A stretch of DNA of 64,000 bases, taken from NCBI GenBank assembly GCA_037892935.1, contig JAYXKI010000015.1, positions 806,001 to 870,000 on the forward strand, in the 5' to 3' direction. The notes under the pieces are model-generated. The model saw only the letters and a list, made by a program, of their open reading frames with translations, searched no databases and was not told where the DNA came from. Positions 49,084-61,067 of this stretch are shown one piece after another (the stretch's first letter is position 1; every line of letters starts with the position of its first letter). This stretch comes from Phlebopus portentosus (taxonomy: Eukaryota; Basidiomycota; Agaricomycetes; Boletales; Boletinellaceae). The position numbers and the translations under genes were made by a program.

Positions 49084-50354
49084 ATGATATCCGGCTCGAA
49101 ACAATCTTTGATTTACCGCTTCTTCGTCTTTAACCTCGCTTTTATCAAACTACCTCTTACACTGAGTGCAAATCTGAATACATCTTCCGATGAGGTCGTC
49201 GTATACGCAGCGGATCCGAGGATGCAGTACAGTCCTCCCTTGGACAGCGTCTCTGGAGCTTGGAGTCCCCTATATATTCCAACCTTGGACCGAAACGCTT
49301 CTCAGACGCTAGAATCAACTGCAAGCGTTTCACTTGTTTTTCAAGGTACGCAAAGGAAGCAGCAATATTGGACAGCCAACAATAATTCTCCTGAAGGTTA
49401 TTCTTTGAAGCTATACGCCACTTCAACTACAGATTTTCCTCCGTTAAGCGTCAACATCGACAACAGCTCGACTATAGTAGAGGCTTTCGACGACGGAACA
49501 GATATCCTTACGATATTTCTGTTCCCATCTGGACTAGATCCTTCCGTAAATCATACTGTCGTAGTACAGAAAACGGCAAACTCAGGAAGTAGCGACTCCC
49601 CGCGGAACATAGTCGCATTCGGGTATGTCATTATCTATCCCTAATCTCCAAGACTTATCCTGCCTCAGGATTACTGTACCTTTTTTTATCCAGTTTGCTT
49701 CCGCCTCCTCAAGAGCAGTAACACCGACTGTCAGCGCTTCATCAACTGCCGTTGTCAATGTCAATGTGAAAGCCGCAATAGGCGGTGCTATTGGTGGAAT
49801 CGCGGCTCTAATAGCTTGTGTTTGTGTCTTTCTTCTACTATGGCATAGTTTGCAACGTCGACGTAGATCATCAGATCTTGTTCCTGTTCCTTTCAACGTT
49901 ACCATGGCGCAAAGTCGCGCTGGTGTTCTTTCAAACTTAAGGCGCCCTAGGTTCACTTTCCGGAGACGATTTAGCTTGGGCAGTTCAAACATTGCAACTA
50001 TGAACTCAACCGAAAATGATAGCGTAGGACAAATGTCTATTCGGCGACGGTCCAATGAACTTGTGACTCGAGGCATTGGGCCGCGTCCTGTCTCAAGGCC
50101 ACCGACGTACATCACATACGACACACTGTCCCAAACCTCGAATACAAGGCCACCGTCATACGTATCTCAAGATGATCCGTTCAGAGACCAAGGTAAGCTT
50201 GATCCACAGTCCGTTCTTTGGCAACATCATAATAGTAATTCTAGCGAATCGAATTCCAGAGCCTAGTAGTAGCGCAATGCAACGACTGTCGCAAAACGCG
50301 ACTCTTGGTTCAATCACATGTAATCCACCTCCTAGTTATCGCACGACAGAATGA
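49084..50354 (+). CDS. TM3: single-pass membrane protein, paralogue of TM1 and TM2, with C-terminal PPPSY
   Basis: Four exons (49084-49345, 49397-49622, 49669-50192, 50260-50354) give 368 residues. A signal peptide precedes an ectodomain very close to TM1: VVVYAADPRMQYSPPLDSVS, WSPLYIPTLDRNASQT, VSLVFQGYSLKLYATSTTDF, FPPLSVNIDNSSTIV and VNHTVVVQK. A Ser/Thr linker leads to one membrane helix (AAIGGAIGGIAALIACVCVF) and basic LQRRRRS, then a disordered tail with two PP(T/S)Y motifs and the ending NPPPSYRTTE, matching TM2. Start set at MISGSKQ to align with TM1; an upstream in-frame Met exists at 49033 by a non-ATG-conserved extension. Sits about 1 kb downstream of Luz-like 2 on the same strand. 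Function unknown. Confidence 0.87.
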
Positions 50355-50806
50355 CGCGTCAATAGCTCGTCTGTTTGCCTGTCCTATTACGATGCGGGAT
50401 TTTAGACGGTCCATAATTCGTGACGATATTTTTTTCTTGGATTTCTGACAGTTGCATTGATTGTGTAAATTATAATACTGAGGGAGGCATCAATTTCAGC
50501 ATTCATCCGGAATTTTTCCGTGTGTTTTTGACATGAAGAGTCAACCGAGAAGCCAACGGCCCGGGAGAGGAAAAGCTGAGGCTTCCGAGACGAGAAGGTG
50601 CTGATCAACCAATGATCGGCATCCAATTTGAAAACTTTTCTTGGCTTCCGTCATCGCCCTAAGTTGACTTGGTCCGACTTCAAATCTCTTGCGGGGTTAG
50701 CTGACCGAGCGCTGGGCTGAACATTCGCAAAAGAGGACCGTCTGCATCCTATAATGTCTTGCACTGTTCTTGCTTTCTCACCACCACCACTTTCATCTCG
50801 ACCGCC
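50355..50806. other. Intergenic, TM3 3' flank and PhoD-like promoter
   Basis: No gene recognised. Confidence 0.4.
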
Positions 50807-53257
50807 ATGAGCGAGAGTGGCGAGAGAAAAATACTTTGTGGACCGTTGGTCAGGTGCGTGCATAACTCGACGTCGGTCTTTATCTCAGAATGGGCTGACT
50901 GACGGTGCTCTCCTATTCTTTTACAACGCAGATATACGTACATAGATCATACAACCTCAACATGGAACGGTTCCATACTTGTTGTCCTGCGCGGCTTACC
51001 TTCCGAACCACCTACGCTCTGCGTCCAACCAACGCTGGACGGTCATAAAGCGCCAGCCGCCACAAAGTTACTTTCGGAGAAAGGGAGGACATTCTGGAGA
51101 TTCAACATCTCTGTGCCGTTGAAGGACGGGGAAGATACGAGGGTCGGGTATAGAATCGGGCTCCCGCGCGATAAAGATGATGATGCTGTGGTGCGTGAGA
51201 AGGGAAAAGAGAATGAAACGGGGAATATGGAGCTCCATCGCAATGGCCAAGATGAAGACAAGGATCATCCAGACGAAAATGAATTCGCCTTTTGGATCCC
51301 AGCCAAAGACGAGACGATGCGCATACTATTCCATTCCTGTAACGGCTTTTCTCTGGGCGTTAAAGAGGGAACGTTTGCGGGTCCGGTGCTTTGGAAGGAT
51401 GTCATGCGCGGTACGTATCTCGCATTTCCCTCATTTCGTCCCCCAGAAAATCCGGTCTAACAATGTGATGGTAGTCCACTCTGAACAACCTTTGCACGTT
51501 ATGATCGGCGGCGGCGACCAGGTATGCCATACCGAGAACTCGAAGTTACGCGAGATTAACGTCAAATTTCCATAGGTCTACTCCGATGCAGTCCGGACGA
51601 AGGGGCCACTGCGGGGCTGGGCTGAAGTCAAGTCACCTCGAAAAAGAGCAAAGGTGCCCATGACGGAAAAGCTTGGAGAAGAGTTGGACGATTGGTATAG
51701 CCAAGTCCCTTGTCGTTTTGGCGCCCTGAAAGATGCTGATGAATGATCCTCGTGACCAAGGTATTTCAAAAATTATTGCGAATGGTACAGTGCAGAACCG
51801 TTCTGTGAGGCTGCTGCGTCCATTCCCTGTAAGTTAAAGTTTGGTATGGTAGAGTAATTTGACTTACGCTTCTGTGTGTCCTCAGCGCTACAACTATTTG
51901 ACGATCACGACATTATTGTATGGGATTCTTCCTTTTGCATGTATTAAAGCCAGAAGCTGACTGATGCCTCTAGGACGGCTTCGGCTCATACGAGGACAAA
52001 TGGATGAGAGCACCGATCTTCCTTAGTATTGGAACTGTGGCTTGGAAGTATTACATGCTGTTCCAACAGCACACTCCGCCTAAAGGTGAGGAACGGGAAG
52101 ATCCGACCTGGGTCCTAGGCACCGAGAAAGGCCCCTACATCCGAGAATACTCCCGCTCGATCTGTACGAACTTAGGCAAACGTGTCGCGTTCTATGGACT
52201 CGATTGCCGTGTCGACAGGACACTCGAAAGGGTATGCTATGGTAGTACATACGACGCCATGTTCGCGCGTTTAGACAAAGAAGTCGTCCGCGGTCAGACG
52301 AATCATTTAATATTGCTTTTAGGAGTACCGATTGCTTACCCGCGTCTTGTCTGGCTCGAGTATCTCCTCAGTACGCATACGGTGACGCTCATTCGATGGC
52401 TGAACAAGGTTTTCGGTATCGCTGGCGGCGTGTTCAACAAGTTCGACGGATCAGCTGAGTTGCTAGACGATTTGAACGACCACTGGTGCGCCCATCCCCA
52501 CAAGAAGGAACGAAACGCATTCGTAAAGCGCCTGCAGAGGTTCGCCAGGGACAAGCAAGTTCGGGTAACCATTTTGAGTGGGGACGTTCACCTCGCTGCA
52601 ATCGGCCGGTTCTTTTCCAAGGCCTCGCTGGAGATTCCACAAGTACGTTGGTTTCTCATTACCCGGAACTTCGTCGGCCAGGATTCTGATGCAGATTAAT
52701 CATAGAACAAAGACCCGCGCTACATGGTCAACATTGTCTCAAGCGCCATAACGAACACGCCACCACCAAACGCTATTGCAAACTTGCTCGACAAGCGCAA
52801 TAAACTGCACCATCTCGATGGCACTACGGACGAGAACCTCATGACGCTTTTCTATCAGAATCCTGATGGGAAAGCGAACCGAGTGAATCGTACCACGCTA
52901 CCGGCAAGGAACTATTGTATCATAACAGAGCACGCTGGACTCAGTGCGAATGGGTTGCACAGTAGAGATGCAAGGGCGCCAACAGAGAAGGAGGGAACAG
53001 AGAAGGAGAGCAGGATTGCCAATGGCAACGTAGAAAGCGAAGGACAGGAGGGCGCGAAATCTGGAGGAAACACGGAGGACATGATAGTCGCACACCACCA
53101 AACAGGTGGCGTGGACCATCCCTCGGCAGCTGCTCCACGAGACGGAACCACGCGGAAGTATGCTCTTGACATCTGTATCCGCGCCGAAATCGATCCTAAG
53201 AGCGCCGAGGGAAAGACTCTTGGATACGGCTTCAGCATTCCCTTCCTTGAAATCTAA
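50807..53257 (+). CDS. PhoD-like phosphatase-domain protein
   Basis: Start MSESGERKILCGPLVRYTYI, then HTTSTWNGSILVVLRGLPSE, FRF-like FWIPAKDETMRILFHSCNGF, HVMIGGGDQVYSDAVRTKGP, ELDDWYFKNY, LFDDHDIIDGFGSYEDKWM, DPTWVLGTEKGPYIREYSRS, VAFYGLDCRVDRT, LLLGVPIAYPRLVWLEYLLS, FGIAGGVFNKFDGSAELLDD, RVTILSGDVHLAAIGRF and KDPRYMVNIVSSAITNTPPP. The GGDQ, DDHD and SGDVH motifs supply the metal ligands of the metallophosphoesterase PhoD group. Fungal members of this long (about 700-residue) type are uncharacterised; a phosphodiesterase or phospholipid role is only a guess. No signal peptide, so cytosolic. About six exons; the last intron precedes KDPRYM. Confidence 0.9.
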
Positions 53258-53789
53258 GAGTTGAGCCCCCGGGCAACGGATGCATCCCATCGATCTAACA
53301 TGTCCCTCTATGTAGATAGACATGAGACCCATGCCCTAGTTTGAGTTTCGAAACGAACTTCGTATTCTATGTATTGGTACATTATTGGACTTCTCGCTTC
53401 TTTTCTGATAATACAATGTTCTTGATGGCACTCACAGTTTTTCCCATCCTGAAGCTGTCGAACTGTTCTCGAAAACCACAGCCACGACCAAAATCCTGGT
53501 CATACTACGAAATGAGGTGGGCAGAGTTTTTGCATCTCGTTCGTTGTTTGAATACACGTATAAGAAGGTGCAGCTTCGAAGCTTGCTTCCTGGACTGGAA
53601 TGGGTCAAATCGTGCGCGCTCGCACGCCGCAGGTCCTAGGGGCGTATCTTGATCTGAATTCAATGTGCGAGAACCAGCACCGAGCTTACACAACACTGAA
53701 TTTTCCCCGACCTAGCACTTCCTTTGGCAAACCAATTTCCGTTCTGTGGAAGGTAGCAATATCTCTCCACCCGACTTCTTGGCTCCATT
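53258..53789. other. Intergenic, convergent 3' flanks
   Basis: No gene recognised between the convergent PhoD-like and FHA/G-patch genes. Confidence 0.4.
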
Positions 53790-55001
53790 TCAACGACTGC
53801 TGGAAAGGTCCGACCGCATGCCAAGGCCTCTTCTGCCGATGTTTGTAGAAATTTGTATCGGTTCCAAAAGCGCCATTCGCTCTGTATTTTCGTACACATC
53901 TTCTTTATCAGACGAGCTAGATGAACGTGCTGCAGGGACCCCGAGTGTACTACCAGGGACCCAACCCTGCTTCTCCAAGAGCCGATGGCCCACGTTCATG
54001 TCGGAAATAGGTACAGGCGGTGCAGAGATCGTAGAAGACTGGCTGAGACCATAAGCGGGATTCCTATCCAGCGACATGGCGAATGGTGTCGCCGGCGTTC
54101 TTGACGTGTCAGTAGGCGGAACGCACAATCCAGAAGGCGAAGACCTCAGATAGCGATTTACAGCGAGGCCAGGAGGTGGTGAACTTGACCGTGAGTATGG
54201 GTGTAGAGCACGGCGCTTTGCCGAACGATCGACATACTGCTGCGAAGGTCCGGCTATAGTCCTGAGGGGTGTATCCATATGACGAGTCAACAGGCTCCTT
54301 TTTAAACGAGATATGGCAGTTCTGGCGTCGCGCGGAGCTCTTGCTTTATCTTCTGCTATGTCGACGGACTTCTGAGTGTTCCCCCTTAAACTACTCGGAT
54401 CGGAAAATAGAGGGATATCAAAATCCCCTTCAGAACAGCATTCGTCGCATGGAAGTCCGGACAGGTGTATATGTATAGCGAAGTTTGTCCTTCCCAACAA
54501 TAATTCATCCATATGATATAGTGCACGAGGTCTGCTTGCGTGTCGTTCGGGGGACAGTCGTATAAACGAAGAATCTGGGATAGCGGCATCCAAGTCATCG
54601 CTTGACGCAGTACTTTTGTCGATAGTAGGCAGGGCATTGGGGAAGCCTGACTTCACAAATGTACCATGTTTGGAACCCATGTCGACAATAGCCCATACTT
54701 TACTTTCGCGGTCCCAGAAGAGCGTCGCGTGCAGCTTTGATACCTCCATGTCCTTGAGGCGAATTCGCGGAATATCCTCAGAAGAGGATGCATCACGCCC
54801 AATCTGAACCTCCTCATATGCATCCAGAACAGCAACTCTCCTCTTCCGTGCAAGTACCTCAGAGGATTTCACCACGAGTCTGAAGCATGTGTGATGCTGG
54901 GAAGTTGGGCGAGTCTCAGTCTCAGATTCGGAATCCACATCTGACCCGGGCGCCTCAAGAGATGGGTCATAATCTAGCGGAAGCGTCGGCCATGATTCCA
55001 T
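53790..55001 (-). CDS. FHA and G-patch domain protein (AGGF1-like)
   Basis: A single exon of 403 residues. An acidic N-terminus (DVDSESETETRP) precedes an FHA phosphothreonine-binding domain at about residues 40-120: RLVVKSSEVLARKRRVAVLD, VQIGRD, RIRLKDMEVSKLHATLFWD and DMGSKHGTFVKSG, with the conserved Gly-Arg, Ser-x-x-His and Gly-Thr positions. A Ser/Pro-rich linker follows, then a C-terminal G-patch: NVGHRLLEKQGWVPGSTLG, LEPIQISTNIGRRGLGM. This pairing is seen in AGGF1 and some RNA-processing cofactors of DEAH helicases. A nuclear RNA-processing role is inferred. Intronless, unusual next to its neighbours. Confidence 0.88.
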   Translation of the reverse strand: MESWPTLPLDYDPSLEAPGSDVDSESETETRPTSQHHTCFRLVVKSSEVLARKRRVAVLDAYEEVQIGRDASSSEDIPRIRLKDMEVSKLHATLFWDRESKVWAIVDMGSKHGTFVKSGFPNALPTIDKSTASSDDLDAAIPDSSFIRLSPERHASRPRALYHMDELLLGRTNFAIHIHLSGLPCDECCSEGDFDIPLFSDPSSLRGNTQKSVDIAEDKARAPRDARTAISRLKRSLLTRHMDTPLRTIAGPSQQYVDRSAKRRALHPYSRSSSPPPGLAVNRYLRSSPSGLCVPPTDTSRTPATPFAMSLDRNPAYGLSQSSTISAPPVPISDMNVGHRLLEKQGWVPGSTLGVPAARSSSSSDKEDVYENTERMALLEPIQISTNIGRRGLGMRSDLSSSR

Positions 55002-55333
55002 CCAGGTTGGTTGACGAAACGAAGACAGTCATGAGTAACGGCTTGGCTTGACGTAACGATTCTGCTTAGTAATCTAGTTCCCATGTTCAAACTCCGACCT
55101 CTCTCTCTCTCCCGAAAGCCAACGAAACCCACAGTGCCTAGTTGTGTTTGTACTAAACACTGAAAATTTCTAGAAGACTGAACGATATTTCTCACCATCA
55201 CAACAACAGCTAATCCCCGAAGAATTAAAAAAATCACCGGGAACAGCCCTCCAAGTGTGGGATTTGAGCCACGGTTTTGCTATTTATCCTCGGCGCAACG
55301 GCGCCACACATTCTCATTTTTACAGCCTTTCTA
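55002..55333. other. Divergent promoter region
   Basis: Upstream sequence of the FHA/G-patch gene (minus) and the XLF-like gene (plus). No gene in it. Confidence 0.4.
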
Positions 55334-56892
55334 ATGGAAGAGTTCACGGAAGTACGTACTGAGTCATCTTATGAGAGTTTCGGGACCAATACTAACTTGG
55401 CGCCCGGGAGGAAGGAATACTCTCGCATACTACAGTCGAAAGAGTGGCTAGTAAAAGTTGACAATACTCGGTCAGTCCCATATCTTCTTGTAAGTCTTTG
55501 TACGGCGTATTCTGTTCCACAAAAGCAAGAGATCGAAACTTTTTCTGCAGAAATTCGGCACTTGTGATACAAAGAACACGTGTTTCTTACTCATCACTGA
55601 TACAAAAGCAGTTTGGACAGAAGGTCTATTTTCCGTTCATACTAGCCACTCCTTCCTTTGACGCGATGATAATTGCCAGTCTTGACAAGGAACCAGTTAA
55701 TTCGTCGCTGGCGGCAGTGCAACCCATCAGCGAACTTGAACGATAACGACCAATCGTTCTCTTTGCTTCAGTCCCTAATATGGGATTTGCACACTCTCAG
55801 CGGTATCTCGGACGCAAACTTTGATATTGTCGAGTCTCGTGACGCGGTACGTTTGAGGCATAGGTTTACCCGCTTTTACTCTTACCCCGTTTCCAAGGAC
55901 CTTGCTTTTGAGCTTGATTGTGACAAGTTCAAATGGCGTTGGGAAGCATATCTGCTGGGCCCTAAAACGTCTGCGGATGTCATATCAAAGCACTTGATCT
56001 TGCCTCTCATAAGCCTCACCCATGTCTCATTTTACTCTGCCGATCCTGTCAGCGAACTTGCAGAAGGGGACTTGGAGAAAGTAAGAGCATGTCATTTCTA
56101 CACCGCCATGGCTCACGACTCACTCCCCTTCCCCCCTCCTTCAGACCGTAGATAAGATTGGTCGGACTGCTCGACGGAGTGTCGACATTCACGTGAAGCA
56201 AACGTTATCACGCCCTCGAATATCAACTACTCTGCAACGCATCTCATCAATTCTCGGGTTCGTCCAGACATTGCGTTAGTAACATAAGTCCCGTGCCACA
56301 TTCTTCAGCCTTTACTGAGAAATCATCTTTAGCGTCTATCAGGTCTGAAACAGAGAGGCCGAACCTAGAAGGGCAAGTTGAAGCACTTCGTGATCATATA
56401 GCACCTTCTCCAGATGAGGCTTCCCGCCCTTCGTTTTCGACTACGGGAGATACGAAATGGCACCAGGGCGTGCAGAACGCCGTTCCTCCCGAATCCGTCA
56501 AACCGCCTATTGAGGCGAAAGTCATTCAGCCAGCTGCAGCTGACGCGGAATCGGAAACGGAAAGCGATAGTGATGATGAGCGAGATGTTCTAGCGTCGAA
56601 GTCGAGGGCATCCCAGGGCTCAGCTTCGAGGGCTCGTGCGACTCCTCCCGCGAACCTTATCTCTGAGCCACCCGTTTCAGGCCAGACATCCCGACTCCAA
56701 TCCCCAGACTCAGATTCACCACCAGCCAAGAAGTTCAGAAGCAAGATAACGAACATCTCCGATTCTGACTCGGATTCAGACTCGAGGGTAAAAGGCCGCT
56801 CCCAAGGTTCACAGGGAAACACAGGCGGAGCGCGCCCCGTTATCGGACGTGGAGTTAGACAGCCGTTAAAACGAGGTGGCAGGAGGTTTTGA
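55334..56892 (+). CDS. XLF/NHEJ1-like non-homologous end-joining factor
   Basis: A scaffold that bridges DNA ends with XRCC4 and ligase IV. Start MEEFTE, then SKEWLVKVDNTRSVPYLL, KFGTCDTKNTCFLLITDTKA, VWTE, LIRRWRQCNPSANLND, FSLLQSLIWDLHTLSGISDA, RLRHRFTRFYSYPVSKDLAF, KFKWRWEAYLLGPKTSADVI and SKHLILPLISLTHVSFYSAD, matching the head domain of XLF, then a coiled-coil part (VDKIGRTARRSVDIHVKQTL). The long acidic Ser/Asp-rich tail ends VIGRGVRQPLKRGGRRF, a basic cluster plus terminal Phe like the X-type Ku-binding motif at the end of vertebrate XLF. About five introns; the join just after MEEFTE is ambiguous because a spliced and an unspliced reading are both in frame. Confidence 0.85.
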
Positions 56893-59716
56893 GGTGTGAA
56901 TACTGCTCTGTTACGAAGTAAACCGTGGGGTGCTGCTTCACACGAATGCGGCTGCGCAAGCTATGTGAATACCCCTCTTCTCTTCCCTCGTGCATCAGAG
57001 TCTACGCGTCTAGTACAGATGCACACAGATCTAAGCTTTGTTGGAATTTCTGGACCTGTGGTTCGTTGGTCGTCCCTGAACCGGATAATGCCATGTAATA
57101 TTTGTTCACTGAGCTCTACCTTCTCAAGGCCACAAAGACGAAGTGAAGGACTCGGGTGTTTTCTGAAACTTTCCCTTCAAGCCCCGCGAGATAGCTGGCT
57201 CACTTGCTGGGATCACCTTGGGCCGCTGCCGTTACCTTCTCCCTTCTCGAAGCACGCATTTTTAATCACTCTCTAGCTTCCAGTTCTGCGATAACGCAAT
57301 GTCCCCACTGCATATGGAATACATTGTTCTGCCGTCATTTGAGCACGCGCTTCAGCGGCCCAGGGTCAGAAGGGGTGGCTGCCTTAGAATCTGAGGCCAA
57401 AAAGCGGGTAGACGAGATATCTGGAATACTACTGATATTGTACAAATCTTAGCGACATCTGATTAGCTTGAAAGGAAAAGGAATTGGGGTGCGATACAGT
57501 GGTTTGATTGCATGAAGGGGATAGCGATGACAGCACTAGTGTACAGATATCTGCTGTTTCGAGCTGGTATAAAGGATACATAGAAATTAGTTGAGGTAAT
57601 TGAGTCTCATCGATTTCATGGACGTCCTCCAGGGACGCGTACCAGAAGCGTTCTTTGCTTTCGATAGACTCGCTTCTGGAATGATTGTGACGGGCTGACC
57701 AGGGGCAATGTAGATCGGAAGGCATCGAGTGAGAAAACGAAAGCCAAGGTACGCGGGGCTCATCGATGACTGCGTGAACGAGACGCTTCCATACACATAT
57801 CACATTTAAACTGAAACATGTTCACGATGCGGATATTATCTTCTTGTACCTGGGGGAAAGAGTACATCAGCCACATAGTCACAAAGATCCAGAGTGACTC
57901 TTTAGAAAAAAAAACTACTTTCGGACACAAGCAATCCCTTCCTCCTTTGTGCCTGTGCTCTGAACTTGTTTTGCAATCCGGTGAATTACAATCAGCTCGT
58001 TCGCCAGAGTAATATCGTATGACGGTGTGCTAAAGGAATACATGAGATATGATAACATTATATCGCAAGAGCCAACAAAGACAAACTTGGCATCCGCGAT
58101 AGTAGTCAGCGAAGCTAAATAAATAAGGGCATACAAGATGAGAACAAAGGCACAAGTGGCTGGACGGGATCAGGAACCTACGCACCATTCGTACTTGCAC
58201 ATTGGTACGTCTAGGAGAAGTATGAATAAGGCAACTCAGAGTACCAAGGGCAGACGGGAAGAAACGCGAAACGATGGAGAAACAGATATACAGGAAGCTT
58301 CGAGACTTTATAGGCCGGACGGGACGATACTGGTAGTAGAATAATAACACAGCGCGTCATTAGTGCCGCGCGTAGACGCGCGGAACCCGTATCACGAGAC
58401 GGTTTGGAAGGCTGTGCCGTCCATTCATCCCTGCAAGTACTCGATTACCGCGGATGAAGTCGCACTATAGGCTTCTGACACTATGGTCAGTAGTCATTTG
58501 AAGGAGTTGTTGTTTGTTCATGAGTGAAAAGAGCGCATGAGCAGTATAGCGTGAGGGAAATAGAATGCTGCCTTCGAAATTTCACACAAACTACTCACGA
58601 CGCTCGAGCGGTGGTCACAGGAACTCCGGCTCCGAATCCGATTGCATGTCGGAAACCTTGAGTCTATTTACCATATCCACCTCGTTACTACTTACGGGAT
58701 ATCAAAGTGAGATGAGATTTTCCCAAAGCTGTGCGGGGCTTATATTACATACATTAGTACAGTACATTTGTTCTGTATTTTACTTGCATTCCCCACTACA
58801 ATTCGGCGCGTGCAACACTGAATCCACAATCCGACACCTCACGATGCCGGTATCTCTCCGAAAGGAGCAGCCTCGCCTTACCGGTGTTACGCCGCTCTAT
58901 GAGTTTGGTTCATAAGACATCACAGACCTTGATGGCAAAGGACAGATGAAAAAAGTTCGATATGAATCTTCTCCATTCGTATCTCAGCGCAGCGTAAGCA
59001 AATGAGATAAGTACCAAGCCAGTCATTCCGAGGAGCCAAGGTTTCACTGCTGTCATCGTAATCGGGTACTCCGGACTCAGCTTGAATCCGTTCGGCCAAA
59101 ACCGTGATACTTGACGCCTATATCGGCATTCGGCAAGGGGGGCAGAACTCAAAACACGAAATGGGATAAGATGACGAATTTTCTAAGCCTCCTAGCCCGC
59201 TTTGATCTCAGACCGAGGGAAGCAAGTTCAGTTGTTATGGTGTATTTGGACCACACTTCTCGGGATCGTCGAAGGGATTCGCATTGCAAATGCGGGGAAT
59301 TATGGCATCCCGGCGGGTCTAATGGCGTGTCTATGACGTTTAACAGCGGTAAAAAAAAGCATCTGTAGTGCATCTGTATCTGAAACCTGATCGACATGAA
59401 CACAGATATGCCGGTCGGTGGGGTCATCTCCGGGGATTGCCAGTTGAACAGGGGCGATAATCACATCGCGAAGGCAGTTCTTGTTCCGCATGAAGTAGCT
59501 CCAACATGGGAATTTCAAGTACAATTATGATATGATTGTGTCATCAGGTTGAACCGATACCATAAGAACGATATACAAATGGCTACTGCGAAGTGAGAAC
59601 TGTGCCTGGATGTCTTGTTTGTCAGGTTCGCTGAGGAAATAGAAAGGCAAGGTGTAAGACAAGATAGGAATGAGCGTTGATATCTATGCATGAGAACTTG
59701 CCATGGTGCCTTCAAC
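56893..59716. other. Long gene-poor interval
   Basis: About 2.8 kb without a recognisable gene. Several short frames exist on both strands; the best are a minus frame 58910-59152 with one hydrophobic helix (WLLGMTGLVLISFAYAALRY) and a minus frame 57587-57796 (YLGFRFLTRCLPIYIAPGQP). Neither could be tied to a family or to neighbouring exons. No transposon termini or tRNA motifs were found. Confidence 0.45.
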
Positions 59717-61067
59717 TCATGGGCGGCAGACTAATAGTCCTTCCTGATATAGGCCAGTAACAAACAGAGTACCGGTCCGAGAATCCCTCAGACCAGTAGT
59801 GCTCCCAGCGAAAACAGCGCCATCGCATTGATATACGGTCTCGATCTTGTGACTAGACGCCGCATTCACACGACGAGCCGCAGAATAGGGAGCCTTCGTA
59901 TCGAAGTCCGTATCCTGTGGCTCGCTTTCACCTTCGCCGCGACGGGCAAGAGATACAATCCAGCTGGGCGCACTCTCACCTGTCTTATTAGCCGCGACAG
60001 CAAGCAATGCTGGATAATATGCATGTCCTGCCACGAGAAGTACCCCGTCATCATCGTAATGCAGATTATCCGGAGCAAAAGGTACAGAGGCTTGGTCCGT
60101 ATATGTAAGCTTCTCTGTGCCGTCTTCGTTCTGCGTCCGGTTAAAGAAGTATACACGTGCGTATGAAGAGGAGGCGACAGCGAGTGTTCGATTATCCGGA
60201 GATAGTGCAATACCATTCGGGAAAGGAACACCGAGCTTTGGTATCGTGTGTCGGATAACGGCAGCTCCGGGAGCTGCATCATTAAGGATGGATACATGAG
60301 AGATGAATGCCAATGGAAGTCCGCCCATGGTTTCGATCATTGGGAGCAGCGCCCCGAGGACCGAAGGAAGTCTCCGTGTAAAAAGGTGGTCATTTGAGAT
60401 GAAGAATGACGTTGGTGAGGTAAGAGCGAGCGCATTAGGAGAAATAAAGTAACGAGACGTTATCGTCCGCACGTATCTTGCTGAATCCGTATTCTTCGGA
60501 TCAACTACGAATTGCTCGATGGTGGCGTTAAAGCGTCCGTGGTTCACGACGAACATATTTGATGTCGAACTTGACTTTGACGGCCAAATTTGTACGCCCA
60601 GAGGATGAAAGTCCTTATTATAAGGATAGCCCTTGAGTTTGAGTTCGTGAATAGTTTCCTTCTTCTCGTCAAAGTCGATAACCCAAAGAGTTCCCCGCGG
60701 GTTCGGGTCCTTGAGGGGACCCATGACCGTGTTCCAGTTCTCTCTGTTGGGATCACAGCCCGCAATGAGCTTGCGGTCTGCTAAATTCCCCTCGTCGTCT
60801 AAGAGGTCCCAGAATGTCGCATCTTCACAGTGACTGAGGCGGTTATCTTCCGAGCTCAAAGTGTGGCAGTGGTCCAAAGATTCTTTGAGGCCGTATTCTG
60901 TTGCGAAATATTGGACGGGAAGAGGGGGCCGAATGAACGCGAAATAGATAATTGACGCGCGCCATGCAACGAGAGCCTATTTTCTGTTTCATAATTGATT
61001 TCCCCTCGCTAAGAAATGAGCTCACGATTATTGCGGCCAAAAAGACATATTTTCTTGTTGAGCCCAT
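59717..61067 (-). CDS. SMP-30/arylesterase (paraoxonase)-type beta-propeller protein, membrane-anchored
   Basis: Two exons: a first of 14 codons (MGSTRKYVFLAAII) spliced over a short intron to ALVAWRASIIYFAFIRPPLP, together forming an N-terminal membrane anchor or signal. The rest follows the calcium-dependent phosphotriesterase fold: HCEDATFWDLLDDEGN, NPRGTLWVIDFDEKKETIHE, FHPLGVQIWPSK, MFVVNHGR, SPNALALTSPTSFFISNDHL, VPFPNGIALSPDNRTLAVAS, APDNLHYDDDGVLLVAGHAY and GSTTGLRDSRTGTLFVTGLY. The Glu-Asp, Asn and Asp positions expected for calcium ligands are visible in CEDATF, VNHG, PNAL and ISND. About 415 residues. Probably a lactonase or arylesterase in the secretory system; substrate unknown. 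Confidence 0.9.

Noticed and set aside
57587..57796. Minus-strand frame with YLGFRFLTRCLPIYIAPGQP as a C-terminal exon
   Set aside because: No upstream coding sequence could be linked to it and no family was recognised.
58910..59152. Small minus-strand frame with one hydrophobic helix, as a mitochondrial micro-protein
   Set aside because: No family motif, no supporting upstream exon or conserved ending; a single helix of this kind arises easily by chance.
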